From contig NZ_FQXQ01000002.1 of assembly GCF_900130035.1 (NCBI RefSeq), positions 496,001 to 560,000 on the forward strand: a stretch of DNA of 64,000 bases, given 5' to 3'. The DNA comes from Wenyingzhuangia marina (GTDB taxonomy: Bacteria; Bacteroidota; Bacteroidia; Flavobacteriales; Flavobacteriaceae). The translations under genes and the position numbers were made by a program. Each line of letters opens with the position of its first letter. Positions within the stretch are counted from its first letter, which is position 1. Below, piece after piece: positions 18,100-27,417 of this stretch. A model generated the notes under the pieces. It was not told the DNA's origin, made no database searches, and worked only from the letters and a program-made list of their open reading frames with translations.

Positions 18100-18131
18100 A
18101 AAAAAACCCACTTACATCGTTAAGCGGGTTT
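18100..18131 (-). terminator. Terminator of the cold-shock gene
   Basis: On the minus strand AAACCCGCTTA pairs with TAAGTGGGTTT (one G-U pair) around a 6-base loop and is followed by a T run. It lies 25 bp past the stop. On the plus strand the wobble becomes an A-C mismatch, so it is directional. Confidence 0.75.
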
Positions 18132-18155
18132 CATTTTCTTTAAAAAGAGTAAATA

Positions 18156-18347
18156 TTATAAAGCTTTAACGTCTACTGCGTTTAATCCTTTTCTACCTTC
18201 TTTTAAGTCGAACTCTACTGCATCTCCTTCACGAACTTCGTCAATCAATCCTGAGATGTGCACGAAATAATCTTGTTTTGTTTCATCGTCAATAATAAAT
18301 CCAAATCCTTTTGATTCATTAAAGAACTTTACTGTACCTTTTTTCAC
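18156..18347 (-). CDS. Cold-shock domain protein
   Basis: This 63-residue single-domain protein binds single-stranded nucleic acid and acts as an RNA chaperone. RNP1 (KGFGFI, residues 13-18) and RNP2 (YFVHIS, residues 27-32) are intact, as is the start MKKGTVKFFNESKGFG. It is a single-gene transcript with a -7 box at 18373-18380 and its own terminator. Whether it is cold-inducible or constitutive cannot be told. Confidence 0.95.
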   Translation of the reverse strand: MKKGTVKFFNESKGFGFIIDDETKQDYFVHISGLIDEVREGDAVEFDLKEGRKGLNAVDVKAL

Positions 18348-18372
18348 TTTGTAATAAAATTTAAATAAAGAA

Positions 18373-18380
18373 CAAACATA
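18373..18380 (-). promoter_or_regulatory. -7 box of the cold-shock gene
   Basis: The minus strand reads TATGTTTG, a full TAnnTTTG match, 25 bp from the ATG. A TTG lies 24 bp further upstream, slightly wide for the -33 element. Confidence 0.5.
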
Positions 18381-18450
18381 GTATTATTTAAATAAAATAC
18401 ACTACAAATCTTAATATTTATTTACAATTAACAAACTGTAATTCAATAAA

Positions 18451-18478
18451 AAAGCCCATCCTAGTTAGGATGGGCTTT
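18451..18478 (-). terminator. Terminator of the rimP-nusA-infB operon
   Basis: AAAGCCCATCCTA (18451-18463) pairs with TAGGATGGGCTTT (18466-18478), 19 bp past the infB stop, with A residues that become a T run on the minus strand. Confidence 0.85.
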
Positions 18479-18497
18479 AATTTATATTACTTAGAAA

Positions 18498-21431
18498 TTA
18501 TTTTAATTTCTTTTTTACTTCTACTATTTGGTAAGATTCAATCACATCTCCAACAGCAATATCATTGTAGTTTTTAATCTGAACACCACAGTCATAACCT
18601 TTGGTTACTTCTTTAACATCATCTTTAAAACGTTTCAATGCAGTCAACTCACCATCATGAACCACAATACTATCTCTAATAATTCTAACTTTAGAGTTTC
18701 TTGTAATTTTACCTTGAACGACCATACATCCTGCAATGTTACCAACTTTAGAAATTTTGTATACTTCTCTAATTTCTACATTACCTAGAACTTCTTCTTT
18801 GGTGTCTGGAGATAACATACCTTCCATCGCATCCTTAAGATCGTTAATAGCATCGTAAATAATAGAATAAGTTCTAATATCAACTTCTTCCGTATCTGCA
18901 ACTTGTCTAGCATTACCTGCTGGTCTTACATTAAATCCAACAATAATAGCATCCGAAGCAGAAGCCAATAACACGTCAGACTCAGTAATAGCACCAACTC
19001 CTTTATGTAAAATATTTACTTGAATTTCTTCAGTAGATAATTTTTGGAAAGAATCTGTTAATGCTTCTACAGAACCATCTACGTCTCCTTTTAAAATAAT
19101 ATTTAACTCTTTAAAGTCTCCTAATGCAATACGACGACCAATTTCATCTAATGTAAGTGTCTTCTGAGTTCTTACAGATTGTTCACGTTGTAATTGAGAA
19201 CGTTTTGATGCAATTTGTTTTGCTTCTCTTTCATCTTCAAATACGTTAAACTTATCTCCTGCTTGTGGAGCTCCGTCTAACCCTAAAATAGATACAGGTG
19301 TTGATGGAGGAGCTTGTTCAACATTCTTTCCTCTTTCATCAAACATGGCTCTTACTTTACCAGAATGTTTACCTGCTAAAATATAATCACCAATTTTTAA
19401 AGTACCTGCTTGAACCATGATGGTTGAAACATATCCTCTACCCTTATCTAATTGTGCTTCTACAACTGTACCAACAGCTGGCTTGTTAGGATTAGCCTTT
19501 AATTCTAAAATCTCAGATTCTAAAACTACTTTTTCTAAAAGTTCTTCAACTCCTAAACCAGTCTTTGCAGAAATTTCTTGACATTGATATTTACCTCCCC
19601 AGTCTTCAACTAACATATCCATGCTAGCTAATTGTTGTTTTACGTTATCTGGGTTAGCCGTTGGCTTATCAATTTTATTTAATGCAAATATAATAGGTAC
19701 TCCTGCTGCTTGTGCATGACTAATTGCTTCTTTTGTTTGAGGCATCACATCATCATCCGCTGCAATTACAATAACTACAATATCTGTTACCTGAGCACCA
19801 CGAGCACGCATTGCTGTAAAGGCCTCGTGACCAGGTGTATCTAAAAATGCAATTTTTTGACCTGTAGCAATCTTTACAGAATAAGCACCAATATGTTGTG
19901 TAATTCCACCAGATTCTCCTGCAATTACATTTGCTTTACGAATATAATCTAATAAAGAAGTTTTACCATGATCTACGTGTCCCATAATTGTAATAATAGG
20001 AGCTCTATCTTCTAAATCTTCTTCACTATCTTCATCTTCTGCTACAGCTTCTTCAACTTCTGCTCCAACAAACTCAACATCATAATTAAATTCTTCAGCT
20101 ACAATCTTAATGGTTTCAGCATCTAGACGCTGATTCATCGTTACCATCATTCCTAACATCATACATGCTGAAATAATTTCAGTTACCTGAACATCCATCA
20201 TTGTTGCAACTTCACTTACAGTAACAAATTCTGTTACTTTAAGAACTTTACTATCTGCTGCCTCTTGTGCCTGAGCATCATCAGCTTGTTGACGGTGTAA
20301 ATCACGCTTTTCTCTACGGTATTTAGCACCTTTATTCTTTTTAGACTTTCCTTGTAATCTTTCTAAAGTCTCACGTACTTGTCTTTGTACTTCTTCATCT
20401 GTTGGCTCTTCCTTAGTAACAGGTGCTGCAAATCGTCCTCTTTGCCCTGGTCCTCCGGCTGGTCTTCTGTTTGGTCCTGTTCCTTGATTATTTCTTTGTC
20501 CTGGAGCTCCTCCTGGTCTATTTCCTTGTCCTCCCGGAGTACGATTAGCCGTATTAGGAGTTCCTGGTTTTACAATTCTCTTACGCTTTTTCTTAGCATC
20601 ATTTGCTGCATTAGCAGCTGCTTTAGGATCTGGCTTTTTCTTTTTTGGTCTTTCAAATTGTTTTAAATCAATTGTAGTACCTGTAAGTCTTGGCCCTGTA
20701 AGTTTTTGATATTGTGTTTTAATAGCCTCTGGTTCTCCTCCTTCTTCAGGATCATTAGAAGTAGTTGCTTCTGGAGTAACTGCTTTTTGCTCTGGTGCTT
20801 TTTCTTTAGCTACAGGTTTATTTACAGTTGTAGAAGTCTTTTCTTTAGAAAATTCAGGTTTTGGAGCTTCTACTTTAGGTTTTGGCTCTTCCTTTTTTAC
20901 CTCTTTTTCTATTTTTGGAGTCTCTTTAAGTACTTCGGGAGCAGATTTAACTATTTTAAGACCTCCTAATTTAGGTGCGCTAGCTTTAATTACTTCTGGC
21001 TCTTTAGGTTTTTCTTCTACTTTAACAGGTTCTACTTTTGGAGCTTGTGGCTCTTCTTTTTGAACCGGAGCTGGAGCTGGCTTAGACTCTAAATCTATTT
21101 TACCAACTGTTTTCAACTCTAACTTTTCAGCCTTAGCCTTTAGAACTTTGTTTCTTTCTTCTTCTTCTTTACGTTTTTTCTCCTCTTGAGCAATACGTAA
21201 CTCTTCTTTTTCCTTTCTTTTCTCTTCTCCTACTTCTTTAGAATCGGCTTTCTTTTGGGCATCCGTTTGAAATCCGTCTAATAAGATTTGATACTCTTGA
21301 TTAGAAATTTTTGTGGTAGGACGAGCCTCTATTTCTATCCCTTTGGATGAAAGATGCTCTACCGCCCTATCTAACGATATGTTTAATTCTCGTAAAACTT
21401 TGTTAAGCCTTAATGTTTTGCTTACAGACAT
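18498..21431 (-). CDS. infB: Translation initiation factor IF-2
   Basis: This is a 977-residue GTPase that places initiator tRNA on the 30S subunit. An N-terminal IF2_N domain (about 1-55, MSVSKTLRLNKVLRELNISL) is followed by a long low-complexity linker rich in Lys, Glu and Pro and then Gly/Arg/Asn (about 80-380). A second IF2_N follows (about 400-450), then the G domain with G1 GHVDHGKT at 484-491, DTPGHE and NKID, then domains II-IV. The unusually long charged linker is typical of Bacteroidota. It is the last gene of rimP-nusA-infB, 61 bp after nusA. Confidence 0.97.
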   Translation of the reverse strand: MSVSKTLRLNKVLRELNISLDRAVEHLSSKGIEIEARPTTKISNQEYQILLDGFQTDAQKKADSKEVGEEKRKEKEELRIAQEEKKRKEEEERNKVLKAKAEKLELKTVGKIDLESKPAPAPVQKEEPQAPKVEPVKVEEKPKEPEVIKASAPKLGGLKIVKSAPEVLKETPKIEKEVKKEEPKPKVEAPKPEFSKEKTSTTVNKPVAKEKAPEQKAVTPEATTSNDPEEGGEPEAIKTQYQKLTGPRLTGTTIDLKQFERPKKKKPDPKAAANAANDAKKKRKRIVKPGTPNTANRTPGGQGNRPGGAPGQRNNQGTGPNRRPAGGPGQRGRFAAPVTKEEPTDEEVQRQVRETLERLQGKSKKNKGAKYRREKRDLHRQQADDAQAQEAADSKVLKVTEFVTVSEVATMMDVQVTEIISACMMLGMMVTMNQRLDAETIKIVAEEFNYDVEFVGAEVEEAVAEDEDSEEDLEDRAPIITIMGHVDHGKTSLLDYIRKANVIAGESGGITQHIGAYSVKIATGQKIAFLDTPGHEAFTAMRARGAQVTDIVVIVIAADDDVMPQTKEAISHAQAAGVPIIFALNKIDKPTANPDNVKQQLASMDMLVEDWGGKYQCQEISAKTGLGVEELLEKVVLESEILELKANPNKPAVGTVVEAQLDKGRGYVSTIMVQAGTLKIGDYILAGKHSGKVRAMFDERGKNVEQAPPSTPVSILGLDGAPQAGDKFNVFEDEREAKQIASKRSQLQREQSVRTQKTLTLDEIGRRIALGDFKELNIILKGDVDGSVEALTDSFQKLSTEEIQVNILHKGVGAITESDVLLASASDAIIVGFNVRPAGNARQVADTEEVDIRTYSIIYDAINDLKDAMEGMLSPDTKEEVLGNVEIREVYKISKVGNIAGCMVVQGKITRNSKVRIIRDSIVVHDGELTALKRFKDDVKEVTKGYDCGVQIKNYNDIAVGDVIESYQIVEVKKKLK

Positions 21432-21492
21432 ATATACTTTTTACTATTTTTTTTGTTTAAGAAGATCTTTTGAATAAAGGCTACTGACTACC

Positions 21493-22743
21493 CTATCTAT
21501 CAAATTCTTCTTTTAATATACGTTGAACCTCAATAATGGTTTCTTCTTCCAAATCGGTTCTGCTCACTAATTCAGCCACATCTTTGTCTATAACACTTTT
21601 TGCAGTATCTAAACCAATGCTTTTGAATTCGTCAATAATCCATGCTTCTATTTCATCAGAAAACTCTGTCAATTCTACATCTTCATCGTCTTCTGCTCCA
21701 TCTCTTAACACATCAATTTCATAACCTGTTAATTGAGTTGCTAATCTAATGTTTACTCCATTTCTACCAATTGCTTTTGATACTTCCTCTGGACGTAAGT
21801 AAACTTCAGCTTTTGCTTTTTTGTCTCCTTCTGCCTCAAAGATATCCATTTTTACAACTTTAGCAGGACTTAATGCTCTAGAAATGTATAATTGAATATT
21901 TTTTGTGTAATTAATTACATCAATATTTTCGTTTCCTAACTCACGTACAATACCGTGAATTCTAGATCCTTTAATACCAACACACGCTCCAACTGGATCA
22001 ATTCTATCGTCATAAGAATCAACAGCAATTTTTGCTTTTTCACCAGGAATACGTGCTACACCTTCAATAGTAATTAAACCGTCAAAAACTTCTGGTATTT
22101 CTTGTTCAAATAGTTTAGTTAAAAATTCTGGAGCGGTTCTAGATAAAATAATAACTGGTTTGTTACCTCTTAACTCAACAGTTTTAATAATTCCTCTTAT
22201 AGAATCACCTTTTCTAAAGAAATCTGAACGAATTTGCTCGCTCTTAGGTAACACCAATTCATTCCCTTCATCATCTAATAAAATAACAGCGTTATGTTTA
22301 ATATGATGAACTTCTGCTGTATATAAATCTCCTTCTAATTCTTTAAACTTTTTATACAAGTTTGTACTATCGTGCTCATATAACTTAGAAATCAAATTTT
22401 GACGTAATGCTAAAATAGCTCTACGTCCTAATTGATGTAACTTAATTTCTTCAGATACTTCCTCACCAATTTCAAAGTCAGGCTCAATTTTTCTTGCTTC
22501 AGACAATTCAATTTCTTCATTATCATCTTCAGACATTTCATCTGCAACCACTACACGGTTTCTCCAAATCTCTAAATCCCCTTTATCTGGGTTAACGATA
22601 ATATCAAAATTTTCATCTGAACCATACTTCCTTTTCAATGCAGCTCTAAAAACTTCTTCTAAAATAGACATTAACATTACACGGTCAATGTTCTTATCAT
22701 CTTTAAATTCTGAAAATGAATTGATTAAATCTATATTCTCCAT
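21493..22743 (-). CDS. nusA: Transcription termination/antitermination protein NusA
   Basis: This 416-residue RNA polymerase-binding protein modulates pausing, termination and antitermination. The N-terminal polymerase-binding domain (about 1-125), S1 domain (about 130-200, with LYTAEVHHIKHNAVILLDDEG) and two KH domains (about 220-345, with DPVGACVGIKGSRI and EVSKAIGRNGVNIRLA) are all present. As usual outside proteobacteria it lacks acidic repeats at the C-terminus. It is 9 bp after rimP. NusA acts on hairpin pausing, which is relevant to the terminator-like hairpin in the operon leader. Confidence 0.96.
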   Translation of the reverse strand: MENIDLINSFSEFKDDKNIDRVMLMSILEEVFRAALKRKYGSDENFDIIVNPDKGDLEIWRNRVVVADEMSEDDNEEIELSEARKIEPDFEIGEEVSEEIKLHQLGRRAILALRQNLISKLYEHDSTNLYKKFKELEGDLYTAEVHHIKHNAVILLDDEGNELVLPKSEQIRSDFFRKGDSIRGIIKTVELRGNKPVIILSRTAPEFLTKLFEQEIPEVFDGLITIEGVARIPGEKAKIAVDSYDDRIDPVGACVGIKGSRIHGIVRELGNENIDVINYTKNIQLYISRALSPAKVVKMDIFEAEGDKKAKAEVYLRPEEVSKAIGRNGVNIRLATQLTGYEIDVLRDGAEDDEDVELTEFSDEIEAWIIDEFKSIGLDTAKSVIDKDVAELVSRTDLEEETIIEVQRILKEEFDR

Positions 22744-22752
22744 TTAAATATT

Positions 22753-23217
22753 TTAACTAAATAATATTTTTACTTTTGTTTCTTTTATCTCTTCATAAGT
22801 TAAAGTAACTGATTTACTAACAGTAACTTTCCCTTTTCCAATTTCTTTAGGCTCTCTTGTTTCCCAACTTAAAACGATTCCTGCATCGGTTACTTCTTCA
22901 AGTACTCCTTCGTATTTTTCGTTTTCAGTAATTACTTTTAAAGTTCTACCTATGTTTTTAATATATTGCCTTTGCAACACTATTGGCTTTGCAATATCTG
23001 GTGTTGCAACTTCAATACTAAAATCTTCTTCGTCTCTATCTAAATTCGCTTCTACAGCTCTACTTACACGAATACATTCACTTAAAGGCACTCCTTTGTC
23101 TCCATCTATGATGACCGAAATTTTATTTTCAGCTCCAATAACCAATTCTACCAAAAACAATTCATCGTTTTCTTGTAGTGCTTCGTCAATGTATCCTTCG
23201 ACTTTCTTTTTATCCAT
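22753..23217 (-). CDS. rimP: Ribosome maturation factor RimP
   Basis: This 154-residue small protein is needed for late 30S subunit assembly. The N-terminal half has the family pattern LFLVELVIGAENKISVIIDGDKGV (a beta-strand pair, shown in part here) and the central DFSIEVATPDIAKPIV, followed by an Sm-like C-terminal domain with GRTLKVIT and GVLEEVTDAGIVL. It is the first coding gene of rimP-nusA-infB, the order found in most bacteria. A GC-rich hairpin plus T tract ends only about 10 nt before its start codon. Confidence 0.93.
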   Translation of the reverse strand: MDKKKVEGYIDEALQENDELFLVELVIGAENKISVIIDGDKGVPLSECIRVSRAVEANLDRDEEDFSIEVATPDIAKPIVLQRQYIKNIGRTLKVITENEKYEGVLEEVTDAGIVLSWETREPKEIGKGKVTVSKSVTLTYEEIKETKVKILFS

Positions 23218-23226
23218 ATATATCTA

Positions 23227-23253
23227 TAAAAAGTGGGGCTAATTAGCCCCACT
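23227..23253 (-). promoter_or_regulatory. Terminator-like attenuator hairpin in the rimP leader
   Basis: A perfect 22-bp palindrome at 23232-23253 (half-site AGTGGGGCTAA) is followed on the minus strand by TTTTT (23231-23227), and the rimP ATG is at 23217. The promoter at 23278-23306 lies upstream, so every rimP-nusA-infB transcript must pass it. It can act as an intrinsic terminator (attenuation) or block ribosome access. NusA is known to affect such hairpins and to regulate its own operon in other bacteria. Confidence 0.7.
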
Positions 23254-23277
23254 CATCGATTTCAATTATTTCCAACG

Positions 23278-23306
23278 CAAATATACGAGTTTTTTATTGA
23301 TTCACA
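23278..23306 (-). promoter_or_regulatory. Promoter of rimP-nusA-infB
   Basis: On the minus strand TTG (23306-23304), 18 bp and TATATTTG (23285-23278) give a full promoter match about 60 bp from the rimP start. Confidence 0.75.
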
Positions 23307-23374
23307 AGATTTTAATCCTAAAGACTAATCTCTTACCATCCTTAACAAAACCAAGGCATAAATAGGCTTTAAAT

Positions 23375-23410
23375 AAAAAAGTCTTAAACCAAAAGGATTA
23401 AGACTTTTTT
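23375..23410 (-). terminator. Terminator of tRNA-Gln
   Basis: AAAAAAGTCTTAA (23375-23387) pairs with TTAAGACTTTTTT (23398-23410) immediately downstream of the tRNA 3' end. It isolates the tRNA transcript from the rimP promoter. Confidence 0.85.
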
Positions 23411-23411
23411 G

Positions 23412-23482
23412 TTGTCCCACAAGGACTCGAACCTTGAACGACGGTACCAAAAACCGCTGTGTTACCATTACACCATGGGACA
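23412..23482 (-). tRNA. tRNA-Gln (anticodon TTG)
   Basis: The minus strand folds as a cloverleaf: acceptor TGTCCCA/TGGGACA, D arm GTGT-AATGGTA-ACAC, anticodon arm GCGGT-TTTTGGT-ACCGT with anticodon TTG at loop positions 3-5, and T arm CAAGG-TTCGAGT-CCTTG. The length is 71 nt including discriminator A. CCA is not encoded. The gene has its own promoter and terminator and lies upstream of rimP on the same strand. Confidence 0.95.
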
Positions 23483-23497
23483 GTGCGTTAGCGGTTG

Positions 23498-23527
23498 CAA
23501 ATATACAGCACATCTACAATTCTGCAA
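23498..23527 (-). promoter_or_regulatory. tRNA-Gln promoter
   Basis: On the minus strand TTG (23527-23525), 19 bp, TATATTTG (23505-23498). The predicted start is about 10 nt before the tRNA 5' end. Confidence 0.75.
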
Positions 23528-23672
23528 AACTTTTTTCAAAAAAAAATCACTTTTTTTTTCACTTGAGAATCTTCTATTTGAAAATCAACATTTTAATGTT
23601 TTATTATTTTTATCCCAAACCTATATTTCGGAACATTTTTTGCTTAAAAGTACTTCAGCATTTATATTTATT

Positions 23673-23680
23673 TAAATTTG
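23673..23680 (+). promoter_or_regulatory. -7 box of the DUF2723 gene
   Basis: TAAATTTG matches TAnnTTTG fully, 31 bp before the start codon at 23712. A clear -33 TTG at usual spacing is not seen. Confidence 0.5.
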
Positions 23681-23711
23681 TGACTAAAATTTTAGTTTCT
23701 CAATAAACAAT

Positions 23712-26700
23712 ATGGAAGAAAAAACATATCAAAAATGGAACATCATCACAGGATGGGTTCTGTTTACAATATCATTAATTACCTATACTCTTACTCTTGA
23801 ACCTACTGTTAGCTTTTGGGATTGTGGAGAATATATTTCAACAGCTGTAAAACTAGAAGTAGGTCATCCACCAGGAGCTCCTTTATTTCAAATGCTTGGA
23901 GCGTTTTTTGCTATGTTTAGTTTTTCTGCAAGTAATGTTGCTTACATGGTCAACTTTATGTCTGGTTTGGCAAGTGCATTTACGATCCTGTTTATGTTTT
24001 GGTCTTTAACCAATCTTATCAAAAGAGTTGCTGTTAAAAACAACCTACTAGACACTAACAAAATGATTGCTATTATAGGAAGTGCCGCTGTGGGAAGTTT
24101 GACCTATACTTTTTCTGATAGTTTTTGGTTCAGTGCCGTAGAAGCTGAAGTATACGCCATGTCATCATTTTTAATGGCTTTGCTATTCTGGCTTGGTTTA
24201 AAATGGGAAAAATCATTTGGTCAACCTAGGAACAACAGATGGCTAATTCTTATCTGCTTAATTATAGGACTCTCTTTTGGTGTACACATCTTATCTTTAT
24301 TGGTTATTCCATCATTAGTATTTATTTACTTAAACCATTATTACGAGAAATACACTATCAAAACTTTTATCATTGCAAATGTCATCGCCATTGGAACACT
24401 TGCTTTTATTTTTAAATTCTTATTCCCATACACTTTATTATTCTTTAGTGCTTCGGAATTATTCTTTATTAATAATCTAGGTTTACCTTTTAACACAGGA
24501 ACTATTATTGCCGGTATCGTTATTATTGTTGCTTTCTATTTTGGATTAAAATACACTCGTAAAAACAATCTATACCTAGGAAACACGGCTTTATTATCTA
24601 TTATGTTTGTTATGATTGGTTTTTCTTGTTGGTTAATGCTACCTATTAGAGCAAACGCCAATACCATGATTAACGAAAACAATCCTTCCTCTGCAAGAGA
24701 ACTTTTAGCTTACTACAACCGTGAGCAATATGGTGATGCTAATATTTTTTATGACACTTATTACTCTGAGAAATACAACAAAGAACCTGCCATGGATGCC
24801 AACGGTAATCCTATTATGGAAGATGTAAAACCTAAGTATGAGAAAGATGAAAAAAGCGGAAAATACATCATTGTAAACGACTATAAAAATGCTCAACAAA
24901 AAACCAGCGATTTACACAAAGGATTTATTCCTAGAATGGTAGTACAGGGCTTAGAGCAAAACTATAAAATGATTGCTGGCATTCCCAAAGACAGCAAAGC
25001 CAGACCAACCATGGCTCAAAACTTAAAATACATGGCTGAATACCAATTTGGATACATGTATTTTAGATATTTATTTTGGAACTTTGTTGGAAAACAAAAC
25101 GATATCCAAGGAAACATGGATCCTTTAAATGGAAATTGGATTACTGGAATCAATTTTATTGACAAATTATTTGTAGGGCCACAAACTTACCTACCTACTG
25201 ATGTTATTGAAAACAAAGGAAGAAATATTTACTACGGAATTCCTTTCATATTAGGAATTATTGGCTTGATGTACCAACTAAGTAAAGACAAACGTAATTT
25301 TTACAACTTATTTTTATTCTTTGCTTTTACTGGTTTTGCCATTATTTTTTACACCAACCCAAAACCTTTTGAACCAAGAGAAAGAGATTACGCTATTGTA
25401 GGATCTTTTTACATTTTTGCAATGTGGATAGGTTTTGGAGTCTATGCTATTATCGAAAAAATAAATGAATACAAAGCAACAAAAATAATTCCTATTGTAG
25501 TTACATCTATATGTTTATTGGCCTCTCCTCTACTAATGGCTTCTCAAAACTGGGATGACCACGACAGATCTAATAGGTATACAGCTTATTTTAACGCCAA
25601 AGCTTATTTAGATTCTTGCGACAAAGATGCCATCTTATTCACCATTGGAGACAACGACACCTTTCCTCTATGGTATTTACAAGAAGTAGAAAAACACAGA
25701 ACTGACATCAAAATCATCAACTCAAGTTTATTAGCTACTGACTGGTATATCGATCAAATGAAACGTAAGGCTTACGAATCAGACCCTATTCCATCTCAAT
25801 TAACACACAAACAATACAGACATGGTAGTTTAGATGTTGCCTACCACACAGGACAAGTACAAGACCGTTGGAATATTGATGATTTTATGATGTGGATTAG
25901 CTCATCAGACAAAAGAACTTACGTCGAAATTAGTGAAGGTAAATTTGAAAAATTTTATCCAACCAATAAATTACGACTAACTGTTAACAAAGAAACTGTA
26001 TTAGCAAACGGAACTGTTAAACAGAAGGATGCTGATAGTATTGTTGATTATATGGATTTAGATGTTGATAATCGTGGATTGACAAAAAACAGAATTTTAA
26101 TGTTAGATATCCTTGCCAACAACAACTGGAAACATCCTATTTATTTTACTGGTGGTGCCAATGCTGATGAAGAATATATATGGTTAAAAGATTACCTACA
26201 ACTTGACGGTATGGCTTACAAACTAGTTCCTATAAAAACCAAAACAGAATATGGTGTTTTAGGAATGGGAAGAATTGATAGTGATGATTTATACGAAAAG
26301 GTAAAAAAATGGGATTTTGGATACCGTGGAAAAGATTTTTACCTAGACATTGAATCTAGAAAAAACTCTATTTCATACAGAAATACAATTTCGAGACTGG
26401 TAGAAGCATTGATTAATGAAAAAAAGTTTGACAAAGCTGAAGAAATGCTAGATCTTAGTTTTAACAAAATGCCTATAGAAAAATATCATCAATATGCTGT
26501 CTGCTTAGGATTCCCAGAACAATATTATCTAATTAACAAACCAGAAAAAGCTAAAACAGCTGCTAATATCTTAATTAGAAAATTCCAAGAACAACTAGTC
26601 TACTATTCTCAATTCAATAAATACGATTTAAACTATTTATTCTCAGAGGTAGAAACACAATTTAAAATGTATCAAACCATTGCTGCTGACGTTAATAAGT

Positions 26701-26783
26701 ACGACAAAGATGAGGAATACAAAAAGAAAGTTGAAGAAGAGTTTTTACAACATATAAAGCTATTTGAAACTCTCTTTGAATAA
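23712..26783 (+). CDS. DUF2723 (TMEM260-like) polytopic membrane protein, probable GT-C-type glycosyltransferase
   Basis: This 1023-residue protein has about 11-13 membrane helices in the first 620 residues and a soluble C-terminal half with TPR-like helices near the end. The conserved N-terminal loop EPTVSFWDCGEYISTAVKLE, followed by VGHPPGAPLFQMLG, is the DUF2723 signature. It resembles the first loop of lipid-linked-sugar-dependent GT-C enzymes, where an acidic residue is catalytic. Human TMEM260 of this family is an O-mannosyltransferase, and in Bacteroidota a role in protein or surface glycosylation is plausible but not shown here. The deacetylase gene follows after 4 bp. Confidence 0.82.
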   Translation: MEEKTYQKWNIITGWVLFTISLITYTLTLEPTVSFWDCGEYISTAVKLEVGHPPGAPLFQMLGAFFAMFSFSASNVAYMVNFMSGLASAFTILFMFWSLTNLIKRVAVKNNLLDTNKMIAIIGSAAVGSLTYTFSDSFWFSAVEAEVYAMSSFLMALLFWLGLKWEKSFGQPRNNRWLILICLIIGLSFGVHILSLLVIPSLVFIYLNHYYEKYTIKTFIIANVIAIGTLAFIFKFLFPYTLLFFSASELFFINNLGLPFNTGTIIAGIVIIVAFYFGLKYTRKNNLYLGNTALLSIMFVMIGFSCWLMLPIRANANTMINENNPSSARELLAYYNREQYGDANIFYDTYYSEKYNKEPAMDANGNPIMEDVKPKYEKDEKSGKYIIVNDYKNAQQKTSDLHKGFIPRMVVQGLEQNYKMIAGIPKDSKARPTMAQNLKYMAEYQFGYMYFRYLFWNFVGKQNDIQGNMDPLNGNWITGINFIDKLFVGPQTYLPTDVIENKGRNIYYGIPFILGIIGLMYQLSKDKRNFYNLFLFFAFTGFAIIFYTNPKPFEPRERDYAIVGSFYIFAMWIGFGVYAIIEKINEYKATKIIPIVVTSICLLASPLLMASQNWDDHDRSNRYTAYFNAKAYLDSCDKDAILFTIGDNDTFPLWYLQEVEKHRTDIKIINSSLLATDWYIDQMKRKAYESDPIPSQLTHKQYRHGSLDVAYHTGQVQDRWNIDDFMMWISSSDKRTYVEISEGKFEKFYPTNKLRLTVNKETVLANGTVKQKDADSIVDYMDLDVDNRGLTKNRILMLDILANNNWKHPIYFTGGANADEEYIWLKDYLQLDGMAYKLVPIKTKTEYGVLGMGRIDSDDLYEKVKKWDFGYRGKDFYLDIESRKNSISYRNTISRLVEALINEKKFDKAEEMLDLSFNKMPIEKYHQYAVCLGFPEQYYLINKPEKAKTAANILIRKFQEQLVYYSQFNKYDLNYLFSEVETQFKMYQTIAADVNKYDKDEEYKKKVEEEFLQHIKLFETLFE

Positions 26784-26787
26784 CATC

Positions 26788-27417
26788 ATGAGGTTATATC
26801 CTATTAAAACTGCTAAAATTTTCAAGTCCATTTTTAACAAATGGACTTGGAGTTTTAACACCTCTCAAAAAGAAGTATACCTAACATTTGATGACGGCCC
26901 CATTCCCAATATTACTCCATGGGTATTAACTGAACTAAAAAAACACAACGCTAAAGCAACCTTTTTTTGTATTGGGGACAATATTAAAAAACACCCAGAG
27001 GTTTTTCAACAAATCATTACAGAAAACCACCGAATTGGAAACCACACCTTTCATCACCTAAAAGGATGGAAAACCGACACAAAAAAATATATTGAAAACA
27101 TTTTATTAACGGAAGCGTATATACCTAAAAAAAAACAAAAATTATTTAGACCTCCTTACGGTAAAATCAGTTTAAAACAATCCAAAAAACTATTAGAGCT
27201 TGGCTATAAAATTATCATGTGGGATGTGTTAAGTGCAGATTTTGACAAACACTTATCTGCCAAAGATTGCATTAAAAATGTATTATCAAAAGTAGAAAAT
27301 GGAAGCATTATTGTTTTTCACGATAGTGAAAAAGCTTTCCCTAGACTTCAAGAAACACTTCCTAAAGTCCTAAGTGAATTAACTAAAAAAGGATACTCTT
27401 TTAAAGCAATCTCTTAA
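26788..27417 (+). CDS. Polysaccharide deacetylase (NodB/CE4 family)
   Basis: This 209-residue metal-dependent deacetylase probably acts on N-acetylated cell-surface sugars. The five CE4 motifs are visible: TFDDGP (33-38, with D35 and D36), H86-TFH-H90, RPPYGK, the MWDVLSADF segment and IIVFHDS. No clear signal peptide is present; a short hydrophobic/aromatic start (IFKSIFNKWTW) may anchor it. The ATG at 26788 is chosen over an in-frame TTG at 26764 because it lies 4 bp after the upstream stop codon, whereas the TTG lies inside the upstream gene. Its stop overlaps that of the convergent thioredoxin-like gene by 3 bp. Confidence 0.88.
   Translation: MRLYPIKTAKIFKSIFNKWTWSFNTSQKEVYLTFDDGPIPNITPWVLTELKKHNAKATFFCIGDNIKKHPEVFQQIITENHRIGNHTFHHLKGWKTDTKKYIENILLTEAYIPKKKQKLFRPPYGKISLKQSKKLLELGYKIIMWDVLSADFDKHLSAKDCIKNVLSKVENGSIIVFHDSEKAFPRLQETLPKVLSELTKKGYSFKAIS

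Noticed and set aside
20379-20969. Open frames on the plus strand opposite the infB linker
   Set aside because: They mirror the low-complexity Lys/Glu/Pro linker of IF-2 and encode Ser/Phe/Trp-rich nonsense with no promoter or family resemblance.
23409-23706. Short open frames across the tRNA-Gln and its upstream region
   Set aside because: They overlap the tRNA and its promoter and are only AT-rich open sequence.
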